Origin: Aureimonas pseudogalii
GTDB lineage: Bacteria; Pseudomonadota; Alphaproteobacteria; Rhizobiales; Rhizobiaceae
Reading direction: 5' to 3'
Assembly: GCF_014196835.1 (NCBI RefSeq)
Contig: NZ_JACIEK010000004.1
Span: 62,001-126,000 of the forward strand
DNA: 64,000 bases
The notes beneath the pieces are model-generated. The model searched no databases. It was not told the DNA's origin and saw nothing but the letters and a program-made list of their open reading frames with translations. Positions 45,607 to 54,289 of this stretch are shown piece after piece. Each line of letters begins with the position of its first letter. Position 1 is the stretch's first letter. The translations under genes were made by a program, and so were the position numbers.

Positions 45607-46635
45607 ATGGAGCGGCTGCGCCACCGGACGATGGAGCAATTCGCCAAGGCGAGTGGCATTTCGCGTCCCACCCTGTCGAAATACTTCGAGGATCCCGGGA
45701 GCGTGCGGCCGAGCATGCGGGAGCGGATCGAGGCGGCCCTGCTCCAATCGGACTATCAGCCGAACATCTACGCGCGAAATCTCAACCGCAAGCGCACGAA
45801 GAACATCGGCATCGTCGTGCCGCACACGACGGATCCGTTCTATTCCGAACTCGTCAACCGCCTCGACCAGCACTGCCGTGCCGCGAACTACTGGCCCATC
45901 ATCGTGTCGGCGCACGGCACCAGCAACGGCGAGGTGGAGGCCTACGACCTGATGTTCGCGGTGAAGGCCGCGGGCGTCATCGTCACGCCGCTGGAAAACC
46001 GAGCGAGCGAGAAGCTCGGCGCGTTGATCGAGACCGACGTGCCGCTGGTCTATTGCGATCTCGCCCCCGACGATCGGGCTCCGGCCGTCCGCAACGACAA
46101 CGTCCAGAGCATCGAGACGATGGTCTCCTATCTCTGCCGAACGGGATCCGCTCCCGCCTATCTCGACGGGCCGGTCGTCTCCTCGAACACGATCGAGCGA
46201 CGGGAAACCTACGCCCGAGCCATGGAGGCGCTGGGCCATGAGCCCGTCTTCCTCGGGCGCTCGCGTGCAGGCTCGACCACGCACGAAGCCTTCGCCTACG
46301 ACACGATGCTCGATATCTTGGATTCCGGCCCGCTGCCGGCGACGACGATCCTGTTCAGCAGCGACCGCGCCGCCCTCGGCGCGCTGGCGGCAAGCTTCGC
46401 GCGGCGCGTCAGTGTCGGCAAGCGCAAGTCGGCGACCCTTCGGATCGCCGGGCACGACGACATTCCCATCAGCCGCTACGCGACGCCGCCGCTGACCACG
46501 ATGGCGCAGGACATCGACGGCATCGCCGCCTCCAGCGTCTCGCTGCTTCTCGACCTCATCGCCGGCAACGCGTCGCCGAACGCCACAGGCGGCATCGACC
46601 TGCCGGCCAAGCTGATGATCCGCCAGTCGGCTTGA
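45607..46635 (+). CDS. LacI family transcriptional regulator
   Basis: This 342-residue regulator has an N-terminal HTH (MEQFAKASGISRPTLSKYFED) and a hinge-like NLNRKRTKNIGIVVPHTTDPFYSEL. A periplasmic-binding-protein-like effector domain follows, with IAGHDDIPISRYATPPLTT. It is likely a repressor or activator responding to a sugar. Its target is not adjacent: purU is upstream and minCDE downstream, neither a sugar pathway. The start at 45607 follows gaaggggagac. The 214-base leader may hold its operator, but no clear palindrome stood out. Confidence 0.87.
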   Translation: MERLRHRTMEQFAKASGISRPTLSKYFEDPGSVRPSMRERIEAALLQSDYQPNIYARNLNRKRTKNIGIVVPHTTDPFYSELVNRLDQHCRAANYWPIIVSAHGTSNGEVEAYDLMFAVKAAGVIVTPLENRASEKLGALIETDVPLVYCDLAPDDRAPAVRNDNVQSIETMVSYLCRTGSAPAYLDGPVVSSNTIERRETYARAMEALGHEPVFLGRSRAGSTTHEAFAYDTMLDILDSGPLPATTILFSSDRAALGALAASFARRVSVGKRKSATLRIAGHDDIPISRYATPPLTTMAQDIDGIAASSVSLLLDLIAGNASPNATGGIDLPAKLMIRQSA

Positions 46636-46668
46636 TCCCGGCGGCCTTCTCTTCCCTCCGTCGATGAA

Positions 46669-46683
46669 TTAACCCTCGGTTAA
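46669..46683 (+). promoter_or_regulatory. CtrA box upstream of minCDE
   Basis: TTAACCCTCGGTTAA is a perfect match to the alphaproteobacterial CtrA consensus TTAA-N7-TTAA, 43 bases before the minC start. Direct CtrA binding at the minC promoter has been reported in Brucella, so this gives a strong functional expectation of cell-cycle control of division-site selection. Confidence 0.85.
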
Positions 46684-46726
46684 GCCTGAGGGCGTTAGAT
46701 CGCCGTGAAACGAAGCGTTAACGAAG

Positions 46727-47482
46727 ATGACCGAAGCCTTACCCAGCTGCAAAGCGGTCCGCCTGCGCGGACGATCCTTCCTGGCCCTGGTGCTGTCGCC
46801 CGAACTGCCGTTCGGCGAGTGGCTGAGTCAGCTCGATGACCTCGCCAAGCGCTCCACCGGCTTCTTTCTCGGCCGTCCGATCGTGCTCGACGTGGCCGGG
46901 CTGCCGATCACCCGCGAGCAGCTGGCCGATCTCCTGGCCGAACTCGGCAAGCGCAACGTCCGCGTGATGGGCATCGAGGGGGCGCTACCCTCGATCATGT
47001 CGCCCGGCATGCCGCCCGAGATGCGCGGCGGTCGCAACGCCGCCGATATCGAGGCGCCCGATGCGCAGCCGGCGAGCGAAGCCGCAGCCGGGCAGCCGAA
47101 CGCCCAGCCTGCAGCGCCGGTGCCGACGCGGTTCACGCCGCCGCCGGCGACGCCCTCGCTCCTCATCGACCAGCCGGTGCGCTCCGGCCAGTCGATCATC
47201 TTTCCCGAGGGCGACGTCACCGTCCTCGGGTCTGTGGCCTCCGGCGCCGAAGTCATCGCCGGCGGATCGATCCACGTCTACGGCGCTCTGCGGGGGCGAG
47301 CGCTGGCCGGCTCGGCGGGAAATGCGAACGCGCGCATCTTCTGCCGCAAGCTGGAAGCCGAGCTGATCGCGATCGACGGCCTCTACAAGACGGCCGAGGA
47401 TCTCGATCCCAAGATGCTGGGCCAGCCGGTCCATGTCTGGCTCGACGACACCGTACTGAAGACCGTGGTCCTCGCTGGTTGA
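46727..47482 (+). CDS. minC: MinC, septum site-determining protein
   Basis: This 251-residue protein has an N-terminal domain that disrupts FtsZ filaments (about residues 1-100, with SLP-like FLALVLSPELPF). A Pro/Ala-rich linker (about 110-140) follows. The C-terminal beta-helix contains GQSIIFPEGDVTVLGSVASGAEVIAGGSIHVYGALRGRALAG and binds MinD. It blocks Z-ring formation near poles. It is the first gene of minCDE; the CtrA box lies just upstream, and a 61-base gap with a GAGAGGAAGG site separates it from minD. Confidence 0.95.
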   Translation: MTEALPSCKAVRLRGRSFLALVLSPELPFGEWLSQLDDLAKRSTGFFLGRPIVLDVAGLPITREQLADLLAELGKRNVRVMGIEGALPSIMSPGMPPEMRGGRNAADIEAPDAQPASEAAAGQPNAQPAAPVPTRFTPPPATPSLLIDQPVRSGQSIIFPEGDVTVLGSVASGAEVIAGGSIHVYGALRGRALAGSAGNANARIFCRKLEAELIAIDGLYKTAEDLDPKMLGQPVHVWLDDTVLKTVVLAG

Positions 47483-47543
47483 TCTCGTCATGACGACGAG
47501 GATGCGGGCACCGACGGGTTGAAACGAGAGAGGAAGGCCGGAC

Positions 47544-48359
47544 ATGGCTGAGGTGATGGTCGTAACATCGGGCAAGGGAGGCGTCGGCAAGACGACGTCG
47601 ACGGCAGCGCTCGGAGCCGCCCTGGCCCAGAACGGCCAGAAGGTCGTGGTCATCGACTTCGACGTCGGCCTGCGCAACCTCGATCTCGTGATGGGCGCCG
47701 AGCGCCGCGTCGTCTACGACCTGATCAACGTCGTGCAGGGCGATGCGAACCTCAACCAGGCGCTCATCCGCGACAAGCGCGTGGACACGCTTTGCCTGCT
47801 GCCGGCCTCGCAGACCCGCGACAAGGACAACCTCACCGAGGCCGGCGTCGACCGGGTGATGGACCAGCTTCGCGGTATGTTCGACTGGATCATCTGCGAC
47901 AGCCCGGCGGGCATCGAGCGCGGCGCGACGCTGGCGATGCGCCATGCCAACGTGGCCGTCGTCGTCACCAACCCGGAAGTTTCATCGGTTCGCGACAGCG
48001 ACCGAATCATCGGCCTGCTCGACTCCAAGACGCTGCGGGCCGAGGCCGGCGGGCGCATCGACAAGCACCTCCTGCTCACCCGCTACGACGTGGCGCGGGC
48101 CGAGCGCGGCGACATGCTGAAGGTCGAGGACGTGCTCGAGATCCTGTCGATCCCGCTGCTCGGCATCGTTCCCGAGAGCCCCGAGGTTCTCAAGGCCTCG
48201 AACCTCGGCACGCCTGTGACGCTGTGCGACGCCCAGAGCGCGCCGGCCCGCGCCTATATGGATGCCGCGCGTCGCCTTCTCGGCCAGACCATCCCGATGA
48301 CCGTTCCCGTCGACAAGAAGGGTCTCCTCGGAAAGTTCTTCGGTCGGAGGGCGGCATGA
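47544..48359 (+). CDS. minD: MinD, septum site-determining ATPase
   Basis: This 271-residue ParA/MinD ATPase has deviant Walker [24 protein letters not shown] and switch [12 protein letters not shown]. The C-terminal amphipathic membrane-targeting helix ends [13 protein letters not shown]. It recruits MinC to the inner membrane and cycles with MinE. Its stop overlaps the minE start by four bases. Confidence 0.97.
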   Translation: MAEVMVVTSGKGGVGKTTSTAALGAALAQNGQKVVVIDFDVGLRNLDLVMGAERRVVYDLINVVQGDANLNQALIRDKRVDTLCLLPASQTRDKDNLTEAGVDRVMDQLRGMFDWIICDSPAGIERGATLAMRHANVAVVVTNPEVSSVRDSDRIIGLLDSKTLRAEAGGRIDKHLLLTRYDVARAERGDMLKVEDVLEILSIPLLGIVPESPEVLKASNLGTPVTLCDAQSAPARAYMDAARRLLGQTIPMTVPVDKKGLLGKFFGRRAA

Positions 48360-48631
48360 GCCTCTTCAACTTCTTCAACAAGCGAGTCGTCGGCAACACC
48401 GCGCCGGCCGCCCGCGAGCGCCTGCAGGTGCTGCTGGCGCACGAACGCGCGGAGATCGGCCAGTCCGATCTCGTCGCCGTGCTCCGCGAGGAGATCCTCG
48501 CGGTCATCGCCCGTCACGTTCCCATCAACCGCGACAAGGTCAAGGTGAAGATGGGACGCGGCGAGCAGATCTCGACGCTCGAGGTGGATATCGAGCTGCC
48601 GCAGCCGGCCGGGCTGGCGACGGCCCACTGA
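48356..48631 (+). CDS. minE: MinE, cell division topological specificity factor
   Basis: This 91-residue protein has an N-terminal membrane/anti-MinCD segment ([20 protein letters not shown]) and the topological specificity domain ([15 protein letters not shown], then [21 protein letters not shown]). It stimulates MinD ATPase and drives Min patterning. It is translationally coupled to minD by ATGA overlap. Normal family length. Confidence 0.96.
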   Translation: MSLFNFFNKRVVGNTAPAARERLQVLLAHERAEIGQSDLVAVLREEILAVIARHVPINRDKVKVKMGRGEQISTLEVDIELPQPAGLATAH

Positions 48632-48699
48632 CGAGTGCATCGGCCGTCCCGCCGCGACATGGCGTCGGGCCGGCCGACATCCTGGACAGGAGACAAGCC

Positions 48700-48864
48700 A
48701 TGAGCCGAGCCGAACTTCTCGTGCGCCTTCAGCGCGTGCAGGGCCTGCCCCAGATGCAGGGGCGCAACATCCGCAGCATCGCCTCCATCCTCTCGACCGA
48801 GGCATTGGCCAAGCATGTCGAAGTCTGCGAAGCGCAGGCGGAGAAGGCTGCGCCGAAGCAGTAG
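48700..48864 (+). CDS. Small hypothetical protein downstream of minE (54 aa)
   Basis: This short gene starts at ATG 48700, preceded by a good AGGAG site (gacaggagacaagcc), and ends TAG at 48864. A GC-rich hairpin follows 50 bases later. The product has no signal peptide. It looks largely helical (AELLVRLQRVQGLPQMQGRN, then STEALAKHVEVCEAQAEK) with one Cys near residue 43. I recognise no family. It lies 68 bases after minE on the same strand and could be part of the min transcript. Confidence 0.6.
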   Translation: MSRAELLVRLQRVQGLPQMQGRNIRSIASILSTEALAKHVEVCEAQAEKAAPKQ

Positions 48865-48914
48865 CGCCGGCGCAGCCGGCAAGACTAGGCGCCATCGCCG
48901 ACATCATCAGCCGA

Positions 48915-48936
48915 GGCCGGCCCACACGGGTCGGCC
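48915..48936. terminator. Hairpin after the min region
   Basis: GGCCGGCCC (48915-48923) pairs with GGGTCGGCC (48928-48936) through a four-base loop with one G-U pair, followed by ttcgtcgtttc. It lies between convergent transcripts and probably ends the rightward one. Confidence 0.6.
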
Positions 48937-48958
48937 TTCGTCGTTTCTGGATGACACG

Positions 48959-50329
48959 TCAGGCCGCCAGATGTGCCGCCGTGTCTGTGAGCGCGCGCTC
49001 GAACCGTGCCACCATCTCGACCACCTCGTCCGGGCGGATGATCATCGGGGGACAGAAGGCGATCTGGTCGCCGATCGCGCGCACGATGACGCCGTGCTCG
49101 TGCCCGAAGCCGAACAGCGGCGCGCCTGCCTTGCCGACGGGATCGAACCGGGCCTTCGTCGCCTTGTCGGCCACGAGTTCCACCGCCGCGATGAGGCCGA
49201 CGCCGCGGACCTCGCCCACCAGCGGATGGCTCCGGAACCGGGCGAGCTCGCGCTGCAACACCTCGCCGGACGCCTTCGCGTTGGCGACGAGACCGTTCTC
49301 CTCGATGATCGCGAGGTTCTCGAGCCCGACCGCGCAGGCGACGGGATGGGCCGAGGCTGTGAACCCGTGCCCAAAGGTGCCGATCTTCGCCGTGTTGTCG
49401 GCGATGCCCTGATAGATCTCGTCGGAAAACAGGATCGCCGCGAGCGGCTGATAGGAGGAGGTGATCTGCTTCGACACCACCATGACGTCGGGATCGATGC
49501 CGTAATAATCGGACGCGAACATCGTACCGAGGCGGCCGAAGCCGTTGATGACCTCGTCGGCGACGATGAGGATGTCGTGGCGGCGACAGATCTCCTGCAC
49601 CCGGACCCAGTAGCCTTCCGGTGGCGGCATGACCCCGCCCGCGCCCATCAGCGGCTCGCCGATGAAAGCGGCGATCGTGTCGGCTCCGGCCTCGGCGATC
49701 ACGTCTTCCAGTTCCTGCGCCAGCCGGTCCACGAAGTCCGCCTCGCTTTCGCCCTCGCGGCCCTGGCGCCAGTAGTGCGGACAGGTGAGATGTTTCACCG
49801 GGATGGCGGGCAGATCGAAGTCGCGATGGTTGGTCGGCAGGCCCGTGAGCGAACCGGAGGCGATCGTGATCCCGTGATAGGCGCCGAGCCGCGACAGGAA
49901 CGTCTTCTTCTGCGGCTTGCCGCGGGCGTTGTTCAGATACCAGATCATCTTGACCACGGTATCGTTGGCCTCGGAACCGGAATTGGTGAAGAAGACCCGC
50001 TGCAGGCGCTCGTGGCTGATCTCGACGAGCTTCTCCGCCAGAAGGATGGCGGGCTCGTTCGATTTGGACGAGAAAGAATGGTAGAAGGGCAGCTTCAGCA
50101 TCTGCCGATGCGCGGCATCCGCCAGCCGCTTTTCGCCGAACCCGACTCCGACGCTCCAGAGGCCCGCCATGGCCTCGATATATTGGCGACCGTCCGAGTC
50201 GGTGACGTAGATCCCGTCGCCGCTCTCGATGACGATCGGTCCCGTCTCTTCGTGCCGACGGGCGTTCGTGACGGGATGCAGCAGGTAGCGCACGTCGCGC
50301 GCCTGGATGGAATTCGGGAGAGCGGACAT
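48959..50329 (-). CDS. Class III aminotransferase (omega-transaminase family)
   Basis: This 456-residue PLP enzyme has FFTNSGSEANDTVVKMIWY, GAYHGITIASGSLTG, ILIVADEVINGFGRLG and the PLP Lys in VVSKQITSSYQPL. HGFTASAHPVACAVGLENL is also present. Members use amines such as beta-alanine, GABA, putrescine or taurine with pyruvate as acceptor; specificity cannot be read here. The start at 50329 (MSALPNS) avoids a ten-residue upstream extension. It is not in an obvious operon. Confidence 0.88.
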   Translation of the reverse strand: MSALPNSIQARDVRYLLHPVTNARRHEETGPIVIESGDGIYVTDSDGRQYIEAMAGLWSVGVGFGEKRLADAAHRQMLKLPFYHSFSSKSNEPAILLAEKLVEISHERLQRVFFTNSGSEANDTVVKMIWYLNNARGKPQKKTFLSRLGAYHGITIASGSLTGLPTNHRDFDLPAIPVKHLTCPHYWRQGREGESEADFVDRLAQELEDVIAEAGADTIAAFIGEPLMGAGGVMPPPEGYWVRVQEICRRHDILIVADEVINGFGRLGTMFASDYYGIDPDVMVVSKQITSSYQPLAAILFSDEIYQGIADNTAKIGTFGHGFTASAHPVACAVGLENLAIIEENGLVANAKASGEVLQRELARFRSHPLVGEVRGVGLIAAVELVADKATKARFDPVGKAGAPLFGFGHEHGVIVRAIGDQIAFCPPMIIRPDEVVEMVARFERALTDTAAHLAA

Positions 50330-50501
50330 CGGGAGACCTTTCCGTTCGGCTAGCTGCACGCGCCCGCCGAGGCGAGTCGCAGTGCCCTCAGAAGGCTAAC
50401 AGACTTCCCGGTGTCCGGTGAGCGATACGCCTGCAACGATTGCGGGTCGGGCGCCTCAACCCGCACCCGACCCGTCGTTCTGGATAGCGAAACGCTCTCG
50501 C

Positions 50502-51407
50502 TCAGCGCACGAAGCCGTTGGTCTTGAGGAAGTCCTCGGCGACGGTCTTGGCAGGTTCACCGCCGACCTGCACGCGCCCGTTGAGATCCTGCAGCGTGGC
50601 AAGGTCCAACTTTTCGAAGATCGGCTTGAGGATCTCGGCGATCTTCGGGTTCGCCGCGAGCACGGCTTCTCGTACGATCGGGGCCGGCTGATAGACGGGC
50701 TGCACGCCCTTGTCGTCGTCCATGACCACGAGACCCGAGGGGGCAATGCCGCCGTCCGTGCCGTAGACCATGGCGGCATTCACGCCGTTGGTCTGCTGGG
50801 CCGCCGCCGCGATGGTCGCGGCCGTGTCGCCGCCCGAAAGCGTCAGCAACTGGTCGGGCTTCAGGGTGAAGCCGTAGGTCGTCTGGAACTGGGGCAGGGC
50901 GGACGCGGAGTTCACGAATTCCGACGAGGCCGCCAGCTTGACGGCGCCACCACCCGCTACCCATTGTCCGAACTCGGACAGGTTCGTGAGCTTGGCGCCG
51001 TCTGCGACGTCCTTGCGAACGGCGATGCCCCAAGTGTTGTTGGCCGGCGAGGGCGTCAGCCAGACGATCTTGTTGGCGGCCACGTCGAGGGTCTTGGCCG
51101 TCTCGTAGGCCTTCGTCGCCTCCTTCCAGGCAGGATCCTCGGCCTTCTCGAAGAAGAACGCGGCGTTGCCCGTATATTCGGGATAGATGTCGATCTCGCC
51201 GGCCGTGATCGCCTTGCGCACCACCGGCGTTCCGCCGAGCTGGATGCGGTCGGTCACCTCGATGCCCTCGTTCTGCAAGGCGAGGAGGATGACGTTTCCG
51301 AGGACGCCGCCTTCGGTGTCGATCTTGGAGGAGACGACCACCGGCGCCGCCTGGGCGAGCGATCCAAGAACCACGGACACCGTGGCCGCCAGAAGAGTTG
51401 TGCGCAC
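50502..51407 (-). CDS. Glycine betaine/choline-type ABC substrate-binding protein (OsmF/ProX-like)
   Basis: This 301-residue QAT-family binding protein has a signal peptide ending near LAQAAPVVVSSK. Family segments include LLALQNEGIEVTDRIQLGG, EIDIYPEYTGNAAFFF and the C-terminal VGGEPAKTVAEDFLKTNGF. It should bind quaternary amines such as glycine betaine or choline. The start is GTG 51407 with GGAG eight bases upstream. A longer frame to 51611 has no signal-like start. No permease or ATPase gene is next to it, so the partners must lie elsewhere. Confidence 0.88.
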   Translation of the reverse strand: MRTTLLAATVSVVLGSLAQAAPVVVSSKIDTEGGVLGNVILLALQNEGIEVTDRIQLGGTPVVRKAITAGEIDIYPEYTGNAAFFFEKAEDPAWKEATKAYETAKTLDVAANKIVWLTPSPANNTWGIAVRKDVADGAKLTNLSEFGQWVAGGGAVKLAASSEFVNSASALPQFQTTYGFTLKPDQLLTLSGGDTAATIAAAAQQTNGVNAAMVYGTDGGIAPSGLVVMDDDKGVQPVYQPAPIVREAVLAANPKIAEILKPIFEKLDLATLQDLNGRVQVGGEPAKTVAEDFLKTNGFVR

Positions 51408-51609
51408 GCGGAAAACTCCAACGATAGATTCGCCGGGACGGCGACGGGTTGTCAGAGCAATGTGGACAGGTCCGCATGGAAGGCAACGTCCCGCCGGGCG
51501 ATGTTCAGTTCCATCCGGCGTCGTCCTTTTCATAAAATCTTTACCATCGCGGAACCGACCGCGCTCGGCAGTGCTTTCGAGCTTGGAGTCGAGAAAGAAA
51601 GGGGGACTC

Positions 51610-51780
51610 ATGAGCGCGTCAGAGATCGTCAGGGCCTACGAGGCCGGCTTGATCACCGAACAGGAAGCAGCGGAGCAGGGTATGGTGGAACGCCTGTCCG
51701 ATCTCTATGCAGACCTTTCGCCTTACACCCGTCGGCACGCGTCGTCCGCACATCGCATGCCCGCGCGCGCCCATCGTTAA
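51610..51780 (+). CDS. Small hypothetical protein (56 aa)
   Basis: This 56-residue product starts at ATG 51610 after a GGGGGA site. The first half is acidic and helical (SEIVRAYEAGLITEQEAAEQG), and the C-terminus is basic (RRHASSAHRMPARAHR). A TAAAAT hexamer about 75 bases upstream is a possible -10. It lies just before the kinase gene on the same strand. No family is recognised. The first half has a HTH-like or SHOCT-like look (AYEAGLITEQE), but this is too short to assign. Confidence 0.5.
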   Translation: MSASEIVRAYEAGLITEQEAAEQGMVERLSDLYADLSPYTRRHASSAHRMPARAHR

Positions 51781-51848
51781 CGGTCTTCCCGGCTGCCGGT
51801 GCTAACGGTGGCTTATCGCCCCGCTTCCGGCTAGAAATGCGGCAAGGC

Positions 51849-53792
51849 ATGACGAACGGTCGTGTCGGTTCGTTCCATGGGCTCACGTCGATGGGCCTGG
51901 ACCGGGTTCCAGCGTGCGGTCCATCTTTGTCGAATCTCAATTCCGTCGATGCGATATCGGTCCAGTCCCGTATACAGGCATTAAGACGTGCCGGGCTTTT
52001 GAACCAATCCGGTCGCGAGCAATTCCAGCGGCTGGTCGAACTGGTGCGCTCGACGCTCGGTGTGCCCGTGGCGGTGATCAGCCTCATCGAGGAAGACCAT
52101 CAGTTCTTCGCGGGACACGAGGGACTGCCGGAGCCTTGGTCGACCTTCGGCCGCACGCCGCTCTCTCATTCGTTCTGCCAGCATGTGGTCGCCCGCACGA
52201 CACCGGTCACCGTGATCGATGCTCGCACCGACATGTTCTTCTGCGGCAACCCTGCGATCGAGGAGATCGGCGTCGTCGCCTATGCCGGTGTTCCGCTTGC
52301 GCTCGACGGCGGCGAGGTGATCGGCGCTCTGGCCGCAATCGACACCGCGCCGAAGCTGTGGACCGAAACGGACATGGCACAGTTGCAGCGCATCGCCGAG
52401 ATCGTGATGCACGAGTTCGCGGTGCGGAAGTCCGAGATCAAGTGGCGAACCGCTTTCGAGGAGATGCAGGAGGCGTTCGGCATCGGCTCCGCAATGCGCG
52501 ACGGCGAACACCGACTGCTTGACGTTGTGTTCGAGGACGTCAATCCCGCCTTCGCCACGCTGTCGAGGGATCGTCCGGCTTCTGCCGGTCAAGGCGAGAT
52601 GACCCATCTGTTCGGCGACGCCGGCCCGGCGATCCTCGCGAGGCTTGACGACGTGTTGCGCGAAGGAACCGCAAAGACCTTCGACGTCGAGCTTCCGCAT
52701 CACCCCGGCGAATGGTTCGAACTGCGCGTCCGTCGTCTGGAAGGCGACCGCGTCGCTCTGCTCCTCATGCGGGTGACCGAGCGTCACCGAGCGGCGATCG
52801 ACCTCGCCCATGCCGAAGAGCGTCGGAGGTTGGCGATCGAAACCGGCGATGTCGGGCTTTGGGAAATCGATCTCGAAGCCAAGCGCCTACGCGGCGACCA
52901 GCGGGCGCTCTCGGTGCTGGGCCTGCCCGATGACGAGGAGGTTCCCCTCGACCGGGCCTTCGCCTCTCTTCACGACGACGACCGCGCCGCCTTCGGACGC
53001 GACCTCGCCGAGATCGCCCGCAGCAGCGAAGATCGGTTGGAACTGCAATATCGCGTCGCCGCCGACGGCCGCGAGCGCTGGCTTCTGGCGAAGGGCCGGA
53101 TCCTGCGCGATGCGATGGGAACGCCGGTGAGCGTCGTGGGCGCGGTTCGCGACGTGACGGATCGGATCGAGGCGGACCTCAGTCGTCAGATGGTGGCCTC
53201 GGAACTCTCGCACCGCCTGAAGAACAATCTCGCCGTGGTTCAGTCGATCGTCACGCAGACGCTTCGCACCTCGCCCGATCTCGAAACCGCGCGCAAATCC
53301 CTGTCGGGCCGCATCCAGGCGCTGTCGAAGGCCCACGACATCCTCCTGACCGGAACCGTCGAGACGGCGTCGATCCGTCAGATCGTCGAGAGCGCTCTGC
53401 TGCTGCACGACGAACGGCTGGTGCGCTGCCGGATCGTCGGCGAGGATTTCCACATCGACGACAAGACGACGCTGAGTCTGGCGCTGATTCTCAACGAGTT
53501 GGCGACGAATGCCGGCAAGTACGGGGCGTTCCGGGCCGAGGACGGCCTGGTGCATCTCGAATGGGAGCGTATCGGCGCGGGCGATGCGCAGGAACTGCGG
53601 ATGGAATGGCGCGAGGAGGGCGGACCGCCGGTCGTCCCGCCGAGCCGCACCGGTTTCGGCTCGCGCCTGATCCGAATGGGACTGTCCAGCGCCGTCGGCA
53701 GCCTCGCCACGCTCGACTACGAACCGACGGGCCTGCGCTGCGTTCTGGTGACGCCGCTGTCTCGCGAGGCGGCGATCGGCGAGGACGGCTGA
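51849..53792 (+). CDS. GAF/PAS sensor histidine kinase of the HWE type
   Basis: This protein of about 647 residues is soluble. The GAF domain (about 45-190) contains FFAGHEGLPEPWSTFGRTP. A PAS-like region (about 200-310) is followed by a PAS fold (about 325-430, ending VVGAVRDVTDRIEADL). The kinase core has the phospho-His in ASELSHRLKNNLAVVQSI, an N box LNELATNAGKYGA and a WREEGGPP motif, with GFGSRLI. These fit HWE kinases, except that the N-box His of the name is Asn here, as in HisKA_2. Sensors of this type often detect redox, light or general stress. No response regulator is adjacent. The start is uncertain; 51849, 51837 and 51891 are all in frame. Confidence 0.83.
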   Translation: MTNGRVGSFHGLTSMGLDRVPACGPSLSNLNSVDAISVQSRIQALRRAGLLNQSGREQFQRLVELVRSTLGVPVAVISLIEEDHQFFAGHEGLPEPWSTFGRTPLSHSFCQHVVARTTPVTVIDARTDMFFCGNPAIEEIGVVAYAGVPLALDGGEVIGALAAIDTAPKLWTETDMAQLQRIAEIVMHEFAVRKSEIKWRTAFEEMQEAFGIGSAMRDGEHRLLDVVFEDVNPAFATLSRDRPASAGQGEMTHLFGDAGPAILARLDDVLREGTAKTFDVELPHHPGEWFELRVRRLEGDRVALLLMRVTERHRAAIDLAHAEERRRLAIETGDVGLWEIDLEAKRLRGDQRALSVLGLPDDEEVPLDRAFASLHDDDRAAFGRDLAEIARSSEDRLELQYRVAADGRERWLLAKGRILRDAMGTPVSVVGAVRDVTDRIEADLSRQMVASELSHRLKNNLAVVQSIVTQTLRTSPDLETARKSLSGRIQALSKAHDILLTGTVETASIRQIVESALLLHDERLVRCRIVGEDFHIDDKTTLSLALILNELATNAGKYGAFRAEDGLVHLEWERIGAGDAQELRMEWREEGGPPVVPPSRTGFGSRLIRMGLSSAVGSLATLDYEPTGLRCVLVTPLSREAAIGEDG

Positions 53793-53861
53793 ACGGGGTC
53801 GACGCCGCGCTCCCCACTCCTTATGAGGGCCGGATCGAGCCAGCGCCAACAGGAGCCTGTC

Positions 53862-54206
53862 ATGAGCATTCGCCGAATCGAACCGGGCCGCCGCATGAGC
53901 GCCGCCGTGGTGCATGGAAACACCGTCTATCTCGCCGGCCAGGTCGGCGAGCCTGGCCAGGACGTCGCGGCCCAGACGAAGACGGTGCTGTCGGAGATCG
54001 ATCGTCTGCTGGCCGAGGCCGGAACGGACAAGTCGAAGATCCTGCAGGCCACCATCTGGCTGGCGGACATGGCCGATTTCGGCGCCATGAACGCGGTGTG
54101 GGACGCCTGGGTCGATCCCGCGAACCCGCCTGCGCGCGCCACCGGCGAGTCGAAGCTGGCGACGCCCGACTATCGCGTCGAGATCATCGTGATCGCCGCC
54201 CTCTGA
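53862..54206 (+). CDS. RidA family (YjgF/YER057c) protein
   Basis: This 114-residue protein has the RidA fold signature: VHGNTVYLAGQVGEPGQDVAAQT, ILQATIWLADMADFGAMN and the conserved Arg near NPPARATGESKL. RidA hydrolyses reactive enamine/imine intermediates released by PLP enzymes. Archetypal RidA has a different C-terminal motif, so this may be an Rid1-7-type subgroup member with another amine substrate. AGGAG lies before the start at 53862. A perfect 10-bp hairpin follows the stop. Confidence 0.85.
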   Translation: MSIRRIEPGRRMSAAVVHGNTVYLAGQVGEPGQDVAAQTKTVLSEIDRLLAEAGTDKSKILQATIWLADMADFGAMNAVWDAWVDPANPPARATGESKLATPDYRVEIIVIAAL

Positions 54207-54221
54207 GGGCGATCGGGTTTT

Positions 54222-54246
54222 CGGCCGGCGCTTCATGCGCCGGCCG
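54222..54246. terminator. Strong hairpin between convergent genes
   Basis: The perfect 10-bp stem CGGCCGGCGC/GCGCCGGCCG has a five-base loop, between the RidA gene end and the convergent epimerase gene. No clear T-tract follows on either strand. Bidirectional termination is inferred from symmetry and position. Confidence 0.6.
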
Positions 54247-54289
54247 CATCGCCTTCGAGCGGTCACTCCGCGACCGCCCGGCCTGTCGA

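Noticed and set aside
50418-51848. N-terminal extension of the HWE-type kinase
   Set aside because: The open frame continues upstream for about 470 codons, but that part is antisense to the binding-protein gene and contains the separate small gene at 51610. Domain content starts only after about 51950.
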